Source: Lentisphaerota bacterium
GTDB taxonomy: Bacteria; Verrucomicrobiota; Lentisphaeria; Victivallales; Victivallaceae
Length of the DNA: 64,000 nt
Direction: 5' to 3'
Assembly (NCBI GenBank): GCA_015061605.1
Contig: SUWH01000013.1
Span: 18,491 to 82,490, forward strand
Positions 36,307-44,246 of this stretch are shown piece after piece. The notes beneath the pieces were generated by a model that saw only the letters and a list, made by a program, of their open reading frames with translations, was not told where the DNA came from and made no database searches. Each line of letters starts with the position of its first letter. The first letter of the stretch is position 1. A program made the position numbers and the translations under genes.

Positions 36307-36415
36307 ACTTGCGGCGTTTATGTAAAAAACAAGGTGGGTAGAACGTTTACCCCGGGAGACCAGCAAAAGAGAATAATTTAATTGCAAATGCATGATATAA
36401 AGTTGTTTGTATGGA

Positions 36416-37903
36416 ATGGCACCAATTAATAAATGGAATTATACCTATGATGTTATGGGACAGTTGACAGGTGCAGTCAAACAAGATACCACAAACAATC
36501 CATTGGCAAACATGAATTATTTCTATGATCTGATCGGTAATAGAACATCAGCAACGGAAAACTCGGCGACTACGACATATACAAGTAATATCGTAAATCA
36601 GTATACCGCTGTCAATGCCGTAGTACCGGTCTATGATCTTGACGGAAATATGACAAATTATAATGGCTGGACATACACCTATAATGGTGAAAACCGTCTA
36701 ATCGTTGCAGAAAATGCTGCTACCGGAGTTCGTGTTGAAGCTGATTATGACTATATGGGACGGAGAATTTTCAAAAAGGTTTATAACAGCAATGCCTTGA
36801 CAAAACACTCTGTCTATGTCTATGATGGATTCAAGCAGATTGCTGAGTTTGACGCTCTCAACAATAACTCTCTAAAAGCAAGCTATCTCTGGCAGCCAGT
36901 AGGCTTGGATATTGTTTTGCTGCGTAATAATGAATATCTTGTTGCAGACGGCAATAAAAATATTATTCAAGTTCGTAATGCTACTGGAAGTGTTACAGAT
37001 TCTTATGTCTATGATCCATTCGGCAAAGTAACACATAATGGTAGTTCTGAAAATCCATTCCGATTCAGTTCTGAATTTTCCGATAGCGAAACAGGATTGG
37101 TATATTATAATTACAGATATTATATGCCGGAATTAGGGCGGTGGATCAATAGAGATCCTATTGAAGAAGATGGAGGCATGAACTTATATGTTATGATTGA
37201 CAATAAGATTGTTAATAACTTGGATATGTTAGGTTTGCAATATTTATTGTTATTATATGATAGTGCAGATACCATGTTTTCTAAATGGGCAGACGCTGTT
37301 GAGAAAAAAATAAAATCATCTTCTAAAACTTATTTTGGAGCAAAAGTAAAATTTAATAAAAAAAGAGATGTATTTGCAAAGATAGCAGTTAAATCAATAT
37401 TTTCCTTTGATGAATTAAAAAACTACTCTTGCGTAAAATATCTTGCTTCATTTGGACATGGAAAAGAAGGACGAATATGGTGGGATGTGGGGAAAAAGGG
37501 AAATTCAATTGTAACTGGAATTCCAGGATATAGGACCACGGCCACCAAAAGTATTGATTTTTCTACATTGGCAGATATCAATTTTACAGACGATGCTGTT
37601 ATTGAATTTTACCATTGTTATACAGCAAGGATGTTTAATGTAGATCGTACTGGATTACTTACTTTTCCCGATGACACCAGTTCGATGCCAGAATCTCCCA
37701 ATAATGCACGAGAGTCAATTTTGACATATTATAAAAAATTGTTACACAATCAAGGTTATGGGGATATAACGATATACGGAAGTCCAAGAGGAATAAGCAA
37801 TGGATATCCATTTTTCAGAGGATATCCGAGAATATTTGGTTCCCAAAAAAAGACAACAGAAGATCATCACCATGTTAATTGCCCATACTGTGGAGGTAAT
37901 TGA
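36416..37903 (+). CDS. 5'-truncated RHS protein with caspase-like C-terminal toxin candidate
   Basis: The frame is open from 36407. It starts in the inverted repeat without a ribosome site, so the large N-terminal RHS shell and any export signal are missing. YD repeats run to about residue 240 (YTYNGENRL, YDYMGRRI). The core end RYYMPELGRWINRDPIEEDGG with NLY follows at about 237-261. The last 220 residues are unique. They contain SFGHGKEGR (His near 351) and IEFYHCYTAR (Cys near 404), spaced like the His-Cys dyad of caspase-fold peptidases, and end with CPYC. A protease toxin is a reasonable guess; no experiment supports it. A likely immunity gene starts 2 bp downstream. It may act as a donor cassette for a full RHS gene elsewhere. 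Confidence 0.7.
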   Translation: MAPINKWNYTYDVMGQLTGAVKQDTTNNPLANMNYFYDLIGNRTSATENSATTTYTSNIVNQYTAVNAVVPVYDLDGNMTNYNGWTYTYNGENRLIVAENAATGVRVEADYDYMGRRIFKKVYNSNALTKHSVYVYDGFKQIAEFDALNNNSLKASYLWQPVGLDIVLLRNNEYLVADGNKNIIQVRNATGSVTDSYVYDPFGKVTHNGSSENPFRFSSEFSDSETGLVYYNYRYYMPELGRWINRDPIEEDGGMNLYVMIDNKIVNNLDMLGLQYLLLLYDSADTMFSKWADAVEKKIKSSSKTYFGAKVKFNKKRDVFAKIAVKSIFSFDELKNYSCVKYLASFGHGKEGRIWWDVGKKGNSIVTGIPGYRTTATKSIDFSTLADINFTDDAVIEFYHCYTARMFNVDRTGLLTFPDDTSSMPESPNNARESILTYYKKLLHNQGYGDITIYGSPRGISNGYPFFRGYPRIFGSQKKTTEDHHHVNCPYCGGN

Positions 37904-37904
37904 T

Positions 37905-38378
37905 ATGAAATATATTATATATTCTGCTGTTGGTATTGTATTTGTTATATTGTTATTCTTTGTTATATTGTTATTCTCTAGTTTTATATCTTACAACAGT
38001 AAATCTGCAGTAATTGTTTTAGAATCAAATTTGTCTGATTCTAATAACGAGGACATTAAGAATATTTTTGAAGGTTATGTGGGAGACAAAGGCAGTTATA
38101 AACTAAAAGACACTAAATATATTGGGCATAATATCAAGTTTGGTTATTGTGTAGAACAAATTTTCCAAAAAAGAAAAATCAAACAATTGTATAAGTTTAG
38201 ATTCCTGGAAGAAAGAAAAATGTTACCATTACTGATAAAGGGATATAAAATAAAAACATTAAAGAGTAATCTATTCAACACAGATGATATTATTTTTGAA
38301 TTAGAACAAACAAATGATGAAATTGTTTATGGTTATTATATTGATGAACGTTTTTGTAATTTCTTTGGAGGATTCTAA
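37905..38378 (+). CDS. Candidate immunity protein 1 (membrane-anchored)
   Basis: The ATG at 37905 follows a GGAGG inside the toxin gene's end and gives 157 residues; longer frames upstream overlap the toxin. One N-terminal membrane helix (IIYSAVGIVFVILLFFVILL) anchors a soluble domain of about 125 residues with no recognised family. Position directly after the RHS toxin end is the standard site of the cognate immunity gene. The membrane anchor suggests that the toxin is met outside the cytoplasm. Confidence 0.65.
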   Translation: MKYIIYSAVGIVFVILLFFVILLFSSFISYNSKSAVIVLESNLSDSNNEDIKNIFEGYVGDKGSYKLKDTKYIGHNIKFGYCVEQIFQKRKIKQLYKFRFLEERKMLPLLIKGYKIKTLKSNLFNTDDIIFELEQTNDEIVYGYYIDERFCNFFGGF

Positions 38379-38385
38379 ATTTTAA

Positions 38386-38463
38386 TCAGCAAAAGATGCA
38401 GAAACGATTCGCAGGTTAAAAGAGCAAGGATATTTTCAGAAAATATTTCTTGATAAAAAATGA
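38386..38463 (+). pseudogene. 3' remnant of an RHS-associated gene
   Basis: After a stop at 38383, a 25-codon frame reads AKDAETIRRLKEQGYFQKIF and then LDKK-stop, a coherent C-terminus without a start. The end overlaps the next RHS ATG (38460) by 4 bp. It looks like the tail of an earlier immunity or toxin gene left by cassette exchange. Confidence 0.4.
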
Positions 38464-40256
38464 ATTTGCAGAGCAGTTTCACTTATGACAATTTTGGAAG
38501 AAGGACATCAAGAACATTGCAGATGAATAATACAACGGTTTCTACTGCCGGACGCAGTTACGATACTTTCGGTAGAATTGCTTCAATTTCCAATGGAACC
38601 GATACCTTGTCTTACACCTATCGTCCGGGAGGACAGTTGAGCCTTGCCGGCTGGACAAATGGTCAAAATTCCGCAATGAGCAACCAGAGTTATGAATATG
38701 ATCAGTACAACCGTTTGACCGGTATCAAACTGAATAATGTCAATGAAGTATCCTATACGCTTAATGCCAAAGATCAGCGAACAGCGGCAACCTATGCCAA
38801 TGCCGGGTTGTGGAACTTTACATATGATGATAAAGGTCAGGTAACTGGAGCCAATGGCAGCAGCAAGAGTTATACATACTCCTATGATGGTATCGGCAAT
38901 CGTTTAACGGCAAATGAAAACAGTACCGCTACCAACTATACCAGCAACTTGCTGAACCAGTACACTCTGATCAACAATACTGCTCCGGAATATGATGCTG
39001 ATGGTAACATGACCGGTTCCGGCAACGGCTGGGGATATACCTATAATGGTGAGAATCGTATTACGCAAGCAACCAAAGGCAGTACCACGGTCACAATGGC
39101 GTATGACTACGCTGGACGCAGAATCAGCAAAACCGTTACTGCTTCTGGAGTTATTCAGAATGCCTATAAATATGTATATGACGGCTTCAAGTTGATTGCG
39201 GTATATAACAACAATGATTTGGTTATGACCTTTACCTGGCAGCCGGAGTCATTGGGAATGGATGTGCCGGTCAGCATGACCTATGCCGGAGCAACTTATT
39301 ATTATGTTACAGATGGCAATAAGAATGTAACGGCATTACTCGATGCCAGTGGAAACCGTGTTGCCGAATATGTTTACGGTCCATTCGGACAGACTGTCAG
39401 TGCAACCGGCTCAATAGCTCAAATCAATCCCTTCCGTTTCTCCAGCGAATTCCACGATGATGAAACCGGACTCGTTTATTACAACTATCGTTACTACAGC
39501 CCCGAACTCGGCAGATGGACGAAACGTGATCCGATAGAGGAAGATGGCGGCAGTAATTTGTATGGATTTGTTAATAATGCTCCAATTCTTTTAAGTGATT
39601 ACCTTGGAATGAAATATACTATACGTGATACTGCTATTCTTGCTCGTCGTTTGCGCTATGCTGCTAAAAAAAGTGGATGTTCCAAGATAGAAAAATATGC
39701 GGAATGTTTATGTGAAAAAATGAGAGCGATAAATAAAGATGTTGATACATTTTTCTCACAATATGATACTTTTGTTAAAGCAGTAAGTGAAAATATAGAG
39801 AAGTATGAAAAATATTCTTTCTCCGATGAGCGTAAATACTTGCAAGATATTGCGGATATATTATCCGCATTTAATATTGATAAATTAAATAATGTTTTAG
39901 AAAAAAGTCGTATATTAAATGCTTTAGGTAAGATAGATGGCAGTAATGCCAAAATAGAGAAGGTGATAACAGCATATACCGCTTACAGAGATGGAGGAGG
40001 TTTTGGATTGATGCTAAATATGGCAGAATTTGTTTCTTCAGGTGTCCCTGGGATGTCAGATGTTATAGGACTCTATTCAAACATTTTTAATGCGGCGCGT
40101 GTAGCAATAAATAATATATCCATATTTTCAGATAGTGTTGCAGAACGTTTTGATGGCGCGATACACCGTTTGGAAAAAAACAAAAAAGATTGTGATTGTA
40201 TTGCAACTGATTTAAATACAGGGTTCAGTAATGAATGTAAACATTTTTTGAGGTAA
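38460..40256 (+). CDS. 5'-truncated RHS protein with a helical C-terminal toxin candidate
   Basis: The 598-residue protein begins within YD repeats (FTYDNFGRRTSRTL) and continues through NPFRFSSEFHDDETGLVYYN and RDPIEEDGGSNLYGF (about 357-370), the RHS core end. Residues about 384-598 are a different C-terminus from the first RHS gene. They are helix-rich, with a glycine-containing hydrophobic stretch (FVSSGVPGMSDVIGLYSNI) and four Cys in the last about 25 residues. I do not recognise the domain; membrane disruption is one possibility. The N-terminal shell and export region are missing. The next gene starts 3 bp later and probably encodes immunity. Confidence 0.7.
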   Translation: MNLQSSFTYDNFGRRTSRTLQMNNTTVSTAGRSYDTFGRIASISNGTDTLSYTYRPGGQLSLAGWTNGQNSAMSNQSYEYDQYNRLTGIKLNNVNEVSYTLNAKDQRTAATYANAGLWNFTYDDKGQVTGANGSSKSYTYSYDGIGNRLTANENSTATNYTSNLLNQYTLINNTAPEYDADGNMTGSGNGWGYTYNGENRITQATKGSTTVTMAYDYAGRRISKTVTASGVIQNAYKYVYDGFKLIAVYNNNDLVMTFTWQPESLGMDVPVSMTYAGATYYYVTDGNKNVTALLDASGNRVAEYVYGPFGQTVSATGSIAQINPFRFSSEFHDDETGLVYYNYRYYSPELGRWTKRDPIEEDGGSNLYGFVNNAPILLSDYLGMKYTIRDTAILARRLRYAAKKSGCSKIEKYAECLCEKMRAINKDVDTFFSQYDTFVKAVSENIEKYEKYSFSDERKYLQDIADILSAFNIDKLNNVLEKSRILNALGKIDGSNAKIEKVITAYTAYRDGGGFGLMLNMAEFVSSGVPGMSDVIGLYSNIFNAARVAINNISIFSDSVAERFDGAIHRLEKNKKDCDCIATDLNTGFSNECKHFLR

Positions 40257-40259
40257 TTT

Positions 40260-41252
40260 ATGAAAAGATTTATTACTACTTGCATGTTGTTGGCAGCCGT
40301 GATTTGTTATGGTTTGGAAATCCACACTCCTACAAAAACAGAAAAAGAGATTATTGCTGCTCAAGTATGGCACGACGTGGATGGTTTTGTGATTGTTGTC
40401 AAATCGCCGCCACCAGAAAATTATTTTTTCGCATTTGTGGCAGAAAAAAATGACATTTACCCCGAAATTGTTGTTTTTAAGAATAATATCAATGTCGATA
40501 AAAAATCATTGGTTTGTGTATTAACTTGCGGATATAAACGTAAACGCAGTTCATTGACTGGAGGGATCTTTTATATCTCGCCAGCAACAAGAAATAGTAA
40601 CTTGCTTCAAGAATATGGATCATCGTATATCTCCGTCGTGTTTAATGAGTTTATAGGTACATCTATTGGTTTTGAAAAACAGAACAAACACACTATAAAA
40701 AATGAACATGGACGTATAAAAAGACAAGAGGTTATTTTAATTAAGGATAAAACTATTGATTATTCAAAGTTGACTGTAAAAGGTATGTTAGAAAAAAGAC
40801 TTTTTCAACGGAATAACACAGTCGTAAAAAATCCATTACCTTTCAAGTTTGAAATACCTGATTCAATCCTTGCAGAAATTAAAAATACAAGTAAAAAATT
40901 GACTTTGTTTCCTCACTATGATATAATAAAAAACGGCTATAAATTTGCATATCAAGATGAGGTAATATACTATATCGTACAAATTGAAAACAAAATACAC
41001 ATTGTGGCGACACATAAAAACGTGCCGTTTTTGCAGTGTGGTTTCGATAAAGGCAACTTGCTTGCACTATTCAATAACGAATCCGGTTCAACAATGGCAT
41101 ATATAGAATCTGAACCATTACAAGCTATGGCTAAATTTTCCTGGCAGAATGGCGAAGAAGTAAACGTTTTTTATAAAGATCAGTTGGATGCAGAAAATCT
41201 TTTTGAAGTGTTTCATCTTTCTGGATCACAAAAGAGAAAAGAACAAAAATAA
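40260..41252 (+). CDS. Candidate immunity protein 2 (exported)
   Basis: The 330-residue protein has a clear signal peptide (KRFITTCMLLAAVICYG) and a beta-rich mature part without a recognised family. It begins 3 bp after the second RHS gene. An exported immunity protein implies that its toxin acts in the periplasm or envelope. It could also be an unrelated accessory secreted with the toxin. Confidence 0.6.
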   Translation: MKRFITTCMLLAAVICYGLEIHTPTKTEKEIIAAQVWHDVDGFVIVVKSPPPENYFFAFVAEKNDIYPEIVVFKNNINVDKKSLVCVLTCGYKRKRSSLTGGIFYISPATRNSNLLQEYGSSYISVVFNEFIGTSIGFEKQNKHTIKNEHGRIKRQEVILIKDKTIDYSKLTVKGMLEKRLFQRNNTVVKNPLPFKFEIPDSILAEIKNTSKKLTLFPHYDIIKNGYKFAYQDEVIYYIVQIENKIHIVATHKNVPFLQCGFDKGNLLALFNNESGSTMAYIESEPLQAMAKFSWQNGEEVNVFYKDQLDAENLFEVFHLSGSQKRKEQK

Positions 41253-41261
41253 AAGATATCA

Positions 41262-41360
41262 ATGAATAATTTCGGAAGAACGTCAAATAGAATAATATTC
41301 ACACATAACAATACCGGTACCTTGTCTTACACCTATCGTCCCGGTGGTCAGTTGAGCTAA
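41262..41360 (+). pseudogene. Short RHS repeat remnant
   Basis: A 32-codon frame contains NNFGRTSNR and TGTLSYTYRPGGQLS, matching residues 11-18 and 47-61 of the second RHS protein with the intervening part lost. The DNA from 41317 to 41355 is nearly the same as 38603-38641. It marks another excised cassette. Confidence 0.6.
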
Positions 41361-41382
41361 CAAACTTTATTGATTGTATCGT

Positions 41383-41862
41383 ATGAAAATTTTGTTATTG
41401 TCATTTGTTTTTTTATTTATAATAAATGTATATGCTCACAACAATGGTTCTTTGTTTTTTGCCTCCAACCAAGAACTCAAAGATAGATATATTATCAAGA
41501 ACTCATCTGCTAAAATTCTGAAACTCGGCAAAATCCGTGCATCTTGCACTTGTGCTGATGTGAAATATCTGAAGTCAGAATTGCAGCCTGGCGAATCAAC
41601 TGAATTGATTGTAACATTAAAAGCCAATTCATTATCCGGACCGTTTACACACACGATTTATGTAGAAACGGATAATCCAAAACAGCGTTTTATGCGGTTT
41701 GTTATAAAAGGTAACGCAATACCTCTGCTGAAGGTCTCTCCTGATCCGCTACAATACATCGGTACATTACAGGTTGGGAAAAAGTTAATTGGTGCCATTC
41801 TATGTATATTTTTTATTGACAATAGGTTAGTCGGTAAATTATTCTCTTTTTATAATTGGTAA
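41383..41862 (+). CDS. DUF1573-domain protein, C-terminus disrupted
   Basis: The ATG at 41383 starts a signal peptide (KILLLSFVFLFIINVYA). A DUF1573-type immunoglobulin-like domain follows, with the signature RASCTCADVKYLKSELQPGES. DUF1573 proteins are exported and of unknown role. From residue about 136 the frame passes into the flanking repeat (41786 onward) and reads about 24 unrelated residues, so the native end has been cut. A second domain normally present in longer members is missing. Confidence 0.6.
   Translation: MKILLLSFVFLFIINVYAHNNGSLFFASNQELKDRYIIKNSSAKILKLGKIRASCTCADVKYLKSELQPGESTELIVTLKANSLSGPFTHTIYVETDNPKQRFMRFVIKGNAIPLLKVSPDPLQYIGTLQVGKKLIGAILCIFFIDNRLVGKLFSFYNW
41790..41850 (+). 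repeat. Right imperfect direct repeat flanking the RHS region
   Basis: It contains TGGTGCCATTCTATGTAT, TTGACA and AAATTATTCTCTTT in the same order as 36206-36264. The distances between the three blocks differ by a few bases. Confidence 0.5.
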
Positions 41863-41908
41863 TTGGTGCCATTCCATACTATTATCGGGAACATAGCGTT
41901 TAATTAAA

Positions 41909-44215
41909 TCACTGTTTCTTTTCAGCTTCGATCTTTTCCATCGCAGCCTTGTCAGCAAGTGAAAGGTTGCCTTCCACTCTGCCGTTGTCCAGCGGACTGG
42001 CAATTCTTGCGGCAAGGTCACGGAACATACGGCGAAGATCGATCGTACCGCAAATGGCAAACCAGACCGCCGTGATGACTGCCATGGTGCCGGGGATGAT
42101 AAGGAAGGTGATCAGGAAGTACCAACCCCACCAGGCAAACGGCCACGGATCGATCAAGTTCCAAACCAGAACAAGGATGAATGTTCCGAGGAAACGGTAG
42201 ATCACTGAGTAAACGAAGTATCCCCAGGCGATCACTTTGTCACCGGTAGTGTATTCCGGAGTGATGCCGATAAGTTTGTTGTAGACATTTCTCCACGACC
42301 ACACGCTGGTGATGGTACGCTTGCCGTCAATGGCATATTTGCCGCGATGGAGCATCCGGTCAAGATTGAACGGTTCTTTGCTGGTGAGATAAGAAATCAC
42401 ACAGTACAAAATCAGCGTGGTCGCCATGGTGATGAAATACCATTCATAACTGTTGATCGGACATTTTACTGCATTCATCCGCCAGACAACAATGGGTTCA
42501 AAGGGACCGGAAAGAGTTTCAAGGATCTTGCCGACATGCTTATCCCAGCCGTTGGATGAGAGCCACGGATATACCATGTTTGCCCAGTTTCGCTGGACGA
42601 AGAGACCGATGATTGCCATGGACATACCGGTAACCAGACTGGTCCACGCACCTTTGGTCGTTCCGAAACGGCTGTACAGCCCGAATACGATCACCGGACC
42701 GCAGCCGCCGACCCACATCGTACAGACAAGCGTCATATACATGGTGATATAATCCAGCTGGGACATGAAACTCGAACCGAGGAAGAAGAAGATACCCACT
42801 CCGATCGCTGTAAAGCGCAGCATCCACATATGCTGTTTGGGGGTCAGGTCTTTTTTGATCAGCGGCAGGAAAAGATCCTGACTGATCGTCACTGTCGAAC
42901 TGAATATACGGGTGTCATCGGTCGAAATCATCGCCATGAGCATCAACAGACAGAATAATCCCAGCATACCCGGCGGCAGCATCTGCCGCAAGGCGGTCGG
43001 CAGCATCTGCTGATAGTAAAGGGTGCGGAACTGCTGGAAAAGAGAGTTTTTCTGTCCTTTGTTCCCTTCGGCAGATACTGTTTTGTAAACCGTATCAAGG
43101 TAGGGGGTATCGACATTTTGTTTTTCAGACAACGGCTTATCGGTAGCAGGATTATACTGCGGTACCGGCACTTTACTGATATTTTCACTGACCTGCTGCC
43201 GCAGTGAAGCATCTGCAATCAATTCGTTTGATATTTTCCGGGTCAGATTGGTTCTGATTTCATGCGCCTGAGAACTGAAGTGGTAGTGGGTCAGAAAGGT
43301 CAGTATGGCAACGGCAAGCAGCACATAAAGTATCTGTCCCATTGCAGTACGCCAGGTGCCGAGCAAACCTGCCATTTTCTGTTCGTGGGGGGATTTTGCA
43401 GCTGTGGATGCTCCGCCGCCGCCCGCCCAGCTTGAACGGTGCATAAAAGTTCCGAGGATGCTGACCATCAACAAAAAGAAGTTGAATTCACGCAGTTCAT
43501 GGATGTCGAACGGATTAAGAAAGTTTTCACCCGCTGCACGGTTTGCCATGACCGGCATAATTTCTTCTGTCCAGGAAAATTTGTACAGCACATAAACCAC
43601 GAAGATCACCATCAATGGATAACAGATAAAGCCCTGGATCGTGTCGGTGACGATGATCGACAGTGTACCGCCGATACAGATGATAAATATGGCGATCGAC
43701 AACAGCAGAAGCATCAAAGCGTTAAAGGTCGGGATTTCAAGACCGAATATCTGAAAAGTTTTCGGAAGATCAAGAAAGTAGATGAAAAAACGCGCCGCCA
43801 GTGACGGCATGATCATATTGGCACACATTTCCGTAAAACTGCGGAGAATTGCTGCAAAGATCCGCAGTTTACGGCTGTAACGCAGTTCCAGAAACTGTCC
43901 GATACTCTGGGCTTTGGTTTCCCGGAAACGGTAGGTGCAGTATCCGAAAAGGCTCAAAATAACCGCAAGCGGCAAGGTGATCGTCTGCCAGAATGAGAGA
44001 GCAAATCCGGTTTTGTAGTGGATCTCGACATACGCCAGCAAACTGATGATCGACAGCGCATTGGCGATATCGCCGATGGAGATCACATAACGGCCGCAGA
44101 CCCGGCCCGCAGACAGAAATGTCGTGATATCTTTTAAATATCGCCTTGAATAAAGTCCCATGCCGAGAACTATCGCCAGCGGCACAATTACGATCAACCA
44201 ATCAAACCAACTCAT
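41909..44215 (-). CDS. Sodium:solute symporter family (SSS) transporter, long form
   Basis: The 768-residue protein has about 13-15 membrane helices with the SSS features GRVCGRYVISIGDIANALS near the start, IIVTDTIQGFICYPL in the middle and MLMAMISTDDTRIFSS later. It carries an insertion of about 90 residues (about 320-410) and a long C-terminal extension with extra helices. Its substrate is probably a sugar or uronate released by the GH28 and heparinase-like enzymes encoded next to it. AAGGAG precedes the ATG. Confidence 0.85.
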   Translation of the reverse strand: MSWFDWLIVIVPLAIVLGMGLYSRRYLKDITTFLSAGRVCGRYVISIGDIANALSIISLLAYVEIHYKTGFALSFWQTITLPLAVILSLFGYCTYRFRETKAQSIGQFLELRYSRKLRIFAAILRSFTEMCANMIMPSLAARFFIYFLDLPKTFQIFGLEIPTFNALMLLLLSIAIFIICIGGTLSIIVTDTIQGFICYPLMVIFVVYVLYKFSWTEEIMPVMANRAAGENFLNPFDIHELREFNFFLLMVSILGTFMHRSSWAGGGGASTAAKSPHEQKMAGLLGTWRTAMGQILYVLLAVAILTFLTHYHFSSQAHEIRTNLTRKISNELIADASLRQQVSENISKVPVPQYNPATDKPLSEKQNVDTPYLDTVYKTVSAEGNKGQKNSLFQQFRTLYYQQMLPTALRQMLPPGMLGLFCLLMLMAMISTDDTRIFSSTVTISQDLFLPLIKKDLTPKQHMWMLRFTAIGVGIFFFLGSSFMSQLDYITMYMTLVCTMWVGGCGPVIVFGLYSRFGTTKGAWTSLVTGMSMAIIGLFVQRNWANMVYPWLSSNGWDKHVGKILETLSGPFEPIVVWRMNAVKCPINSYEWYFITMATTLILYCVISYLTSKEPFNLDRMLHRGKYAIDGKRTITSVWSWRNVYNKLIGITPEYTTGDKVIAWGYFVYSVIYRFLGTFILVLVWNLIDPWPFAWWGWYFLITFLIIPGTMAVITAVWFAICGTIDLRRMFRDLAARIASPLDNGRVEGNLSLADKAAMEKIEAEKKQ

Positions 44216-44246
44216 AAAACTCCTTTTATATTTATTTAAAAATTAT

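Larger units (their letters stand above)
36409..41879. mobile_element. RHS toxin cassette bounded by perfect 20-bp inverted repeats
   Basis: GTATGGAATGGCACCAATTA at 36409-36428 recurs as an exact reverse complement at 41860-41879. The 5.47-kb interval is lower in GC than its surroundings and carries two RHS-toxin/immunity pairs, cassette remnants and a broken DUF1573 gene. No transposase or integrase is inside, and no clear target-site duplication flanks it. A third, imperfect copy of the repeat lies at 41786-41804, inside the end of the DUF1573 frame. Confidence 0.55.

Noticed and set aside
37930..37980. Short TTGTTATTCT-type repeats at the start of immunity candidate 1
   Set aside because: They encode a hydrophobic membrane helix and are explained by low-complexity coding sequence. 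They are not a CRISPR or regulatory array.
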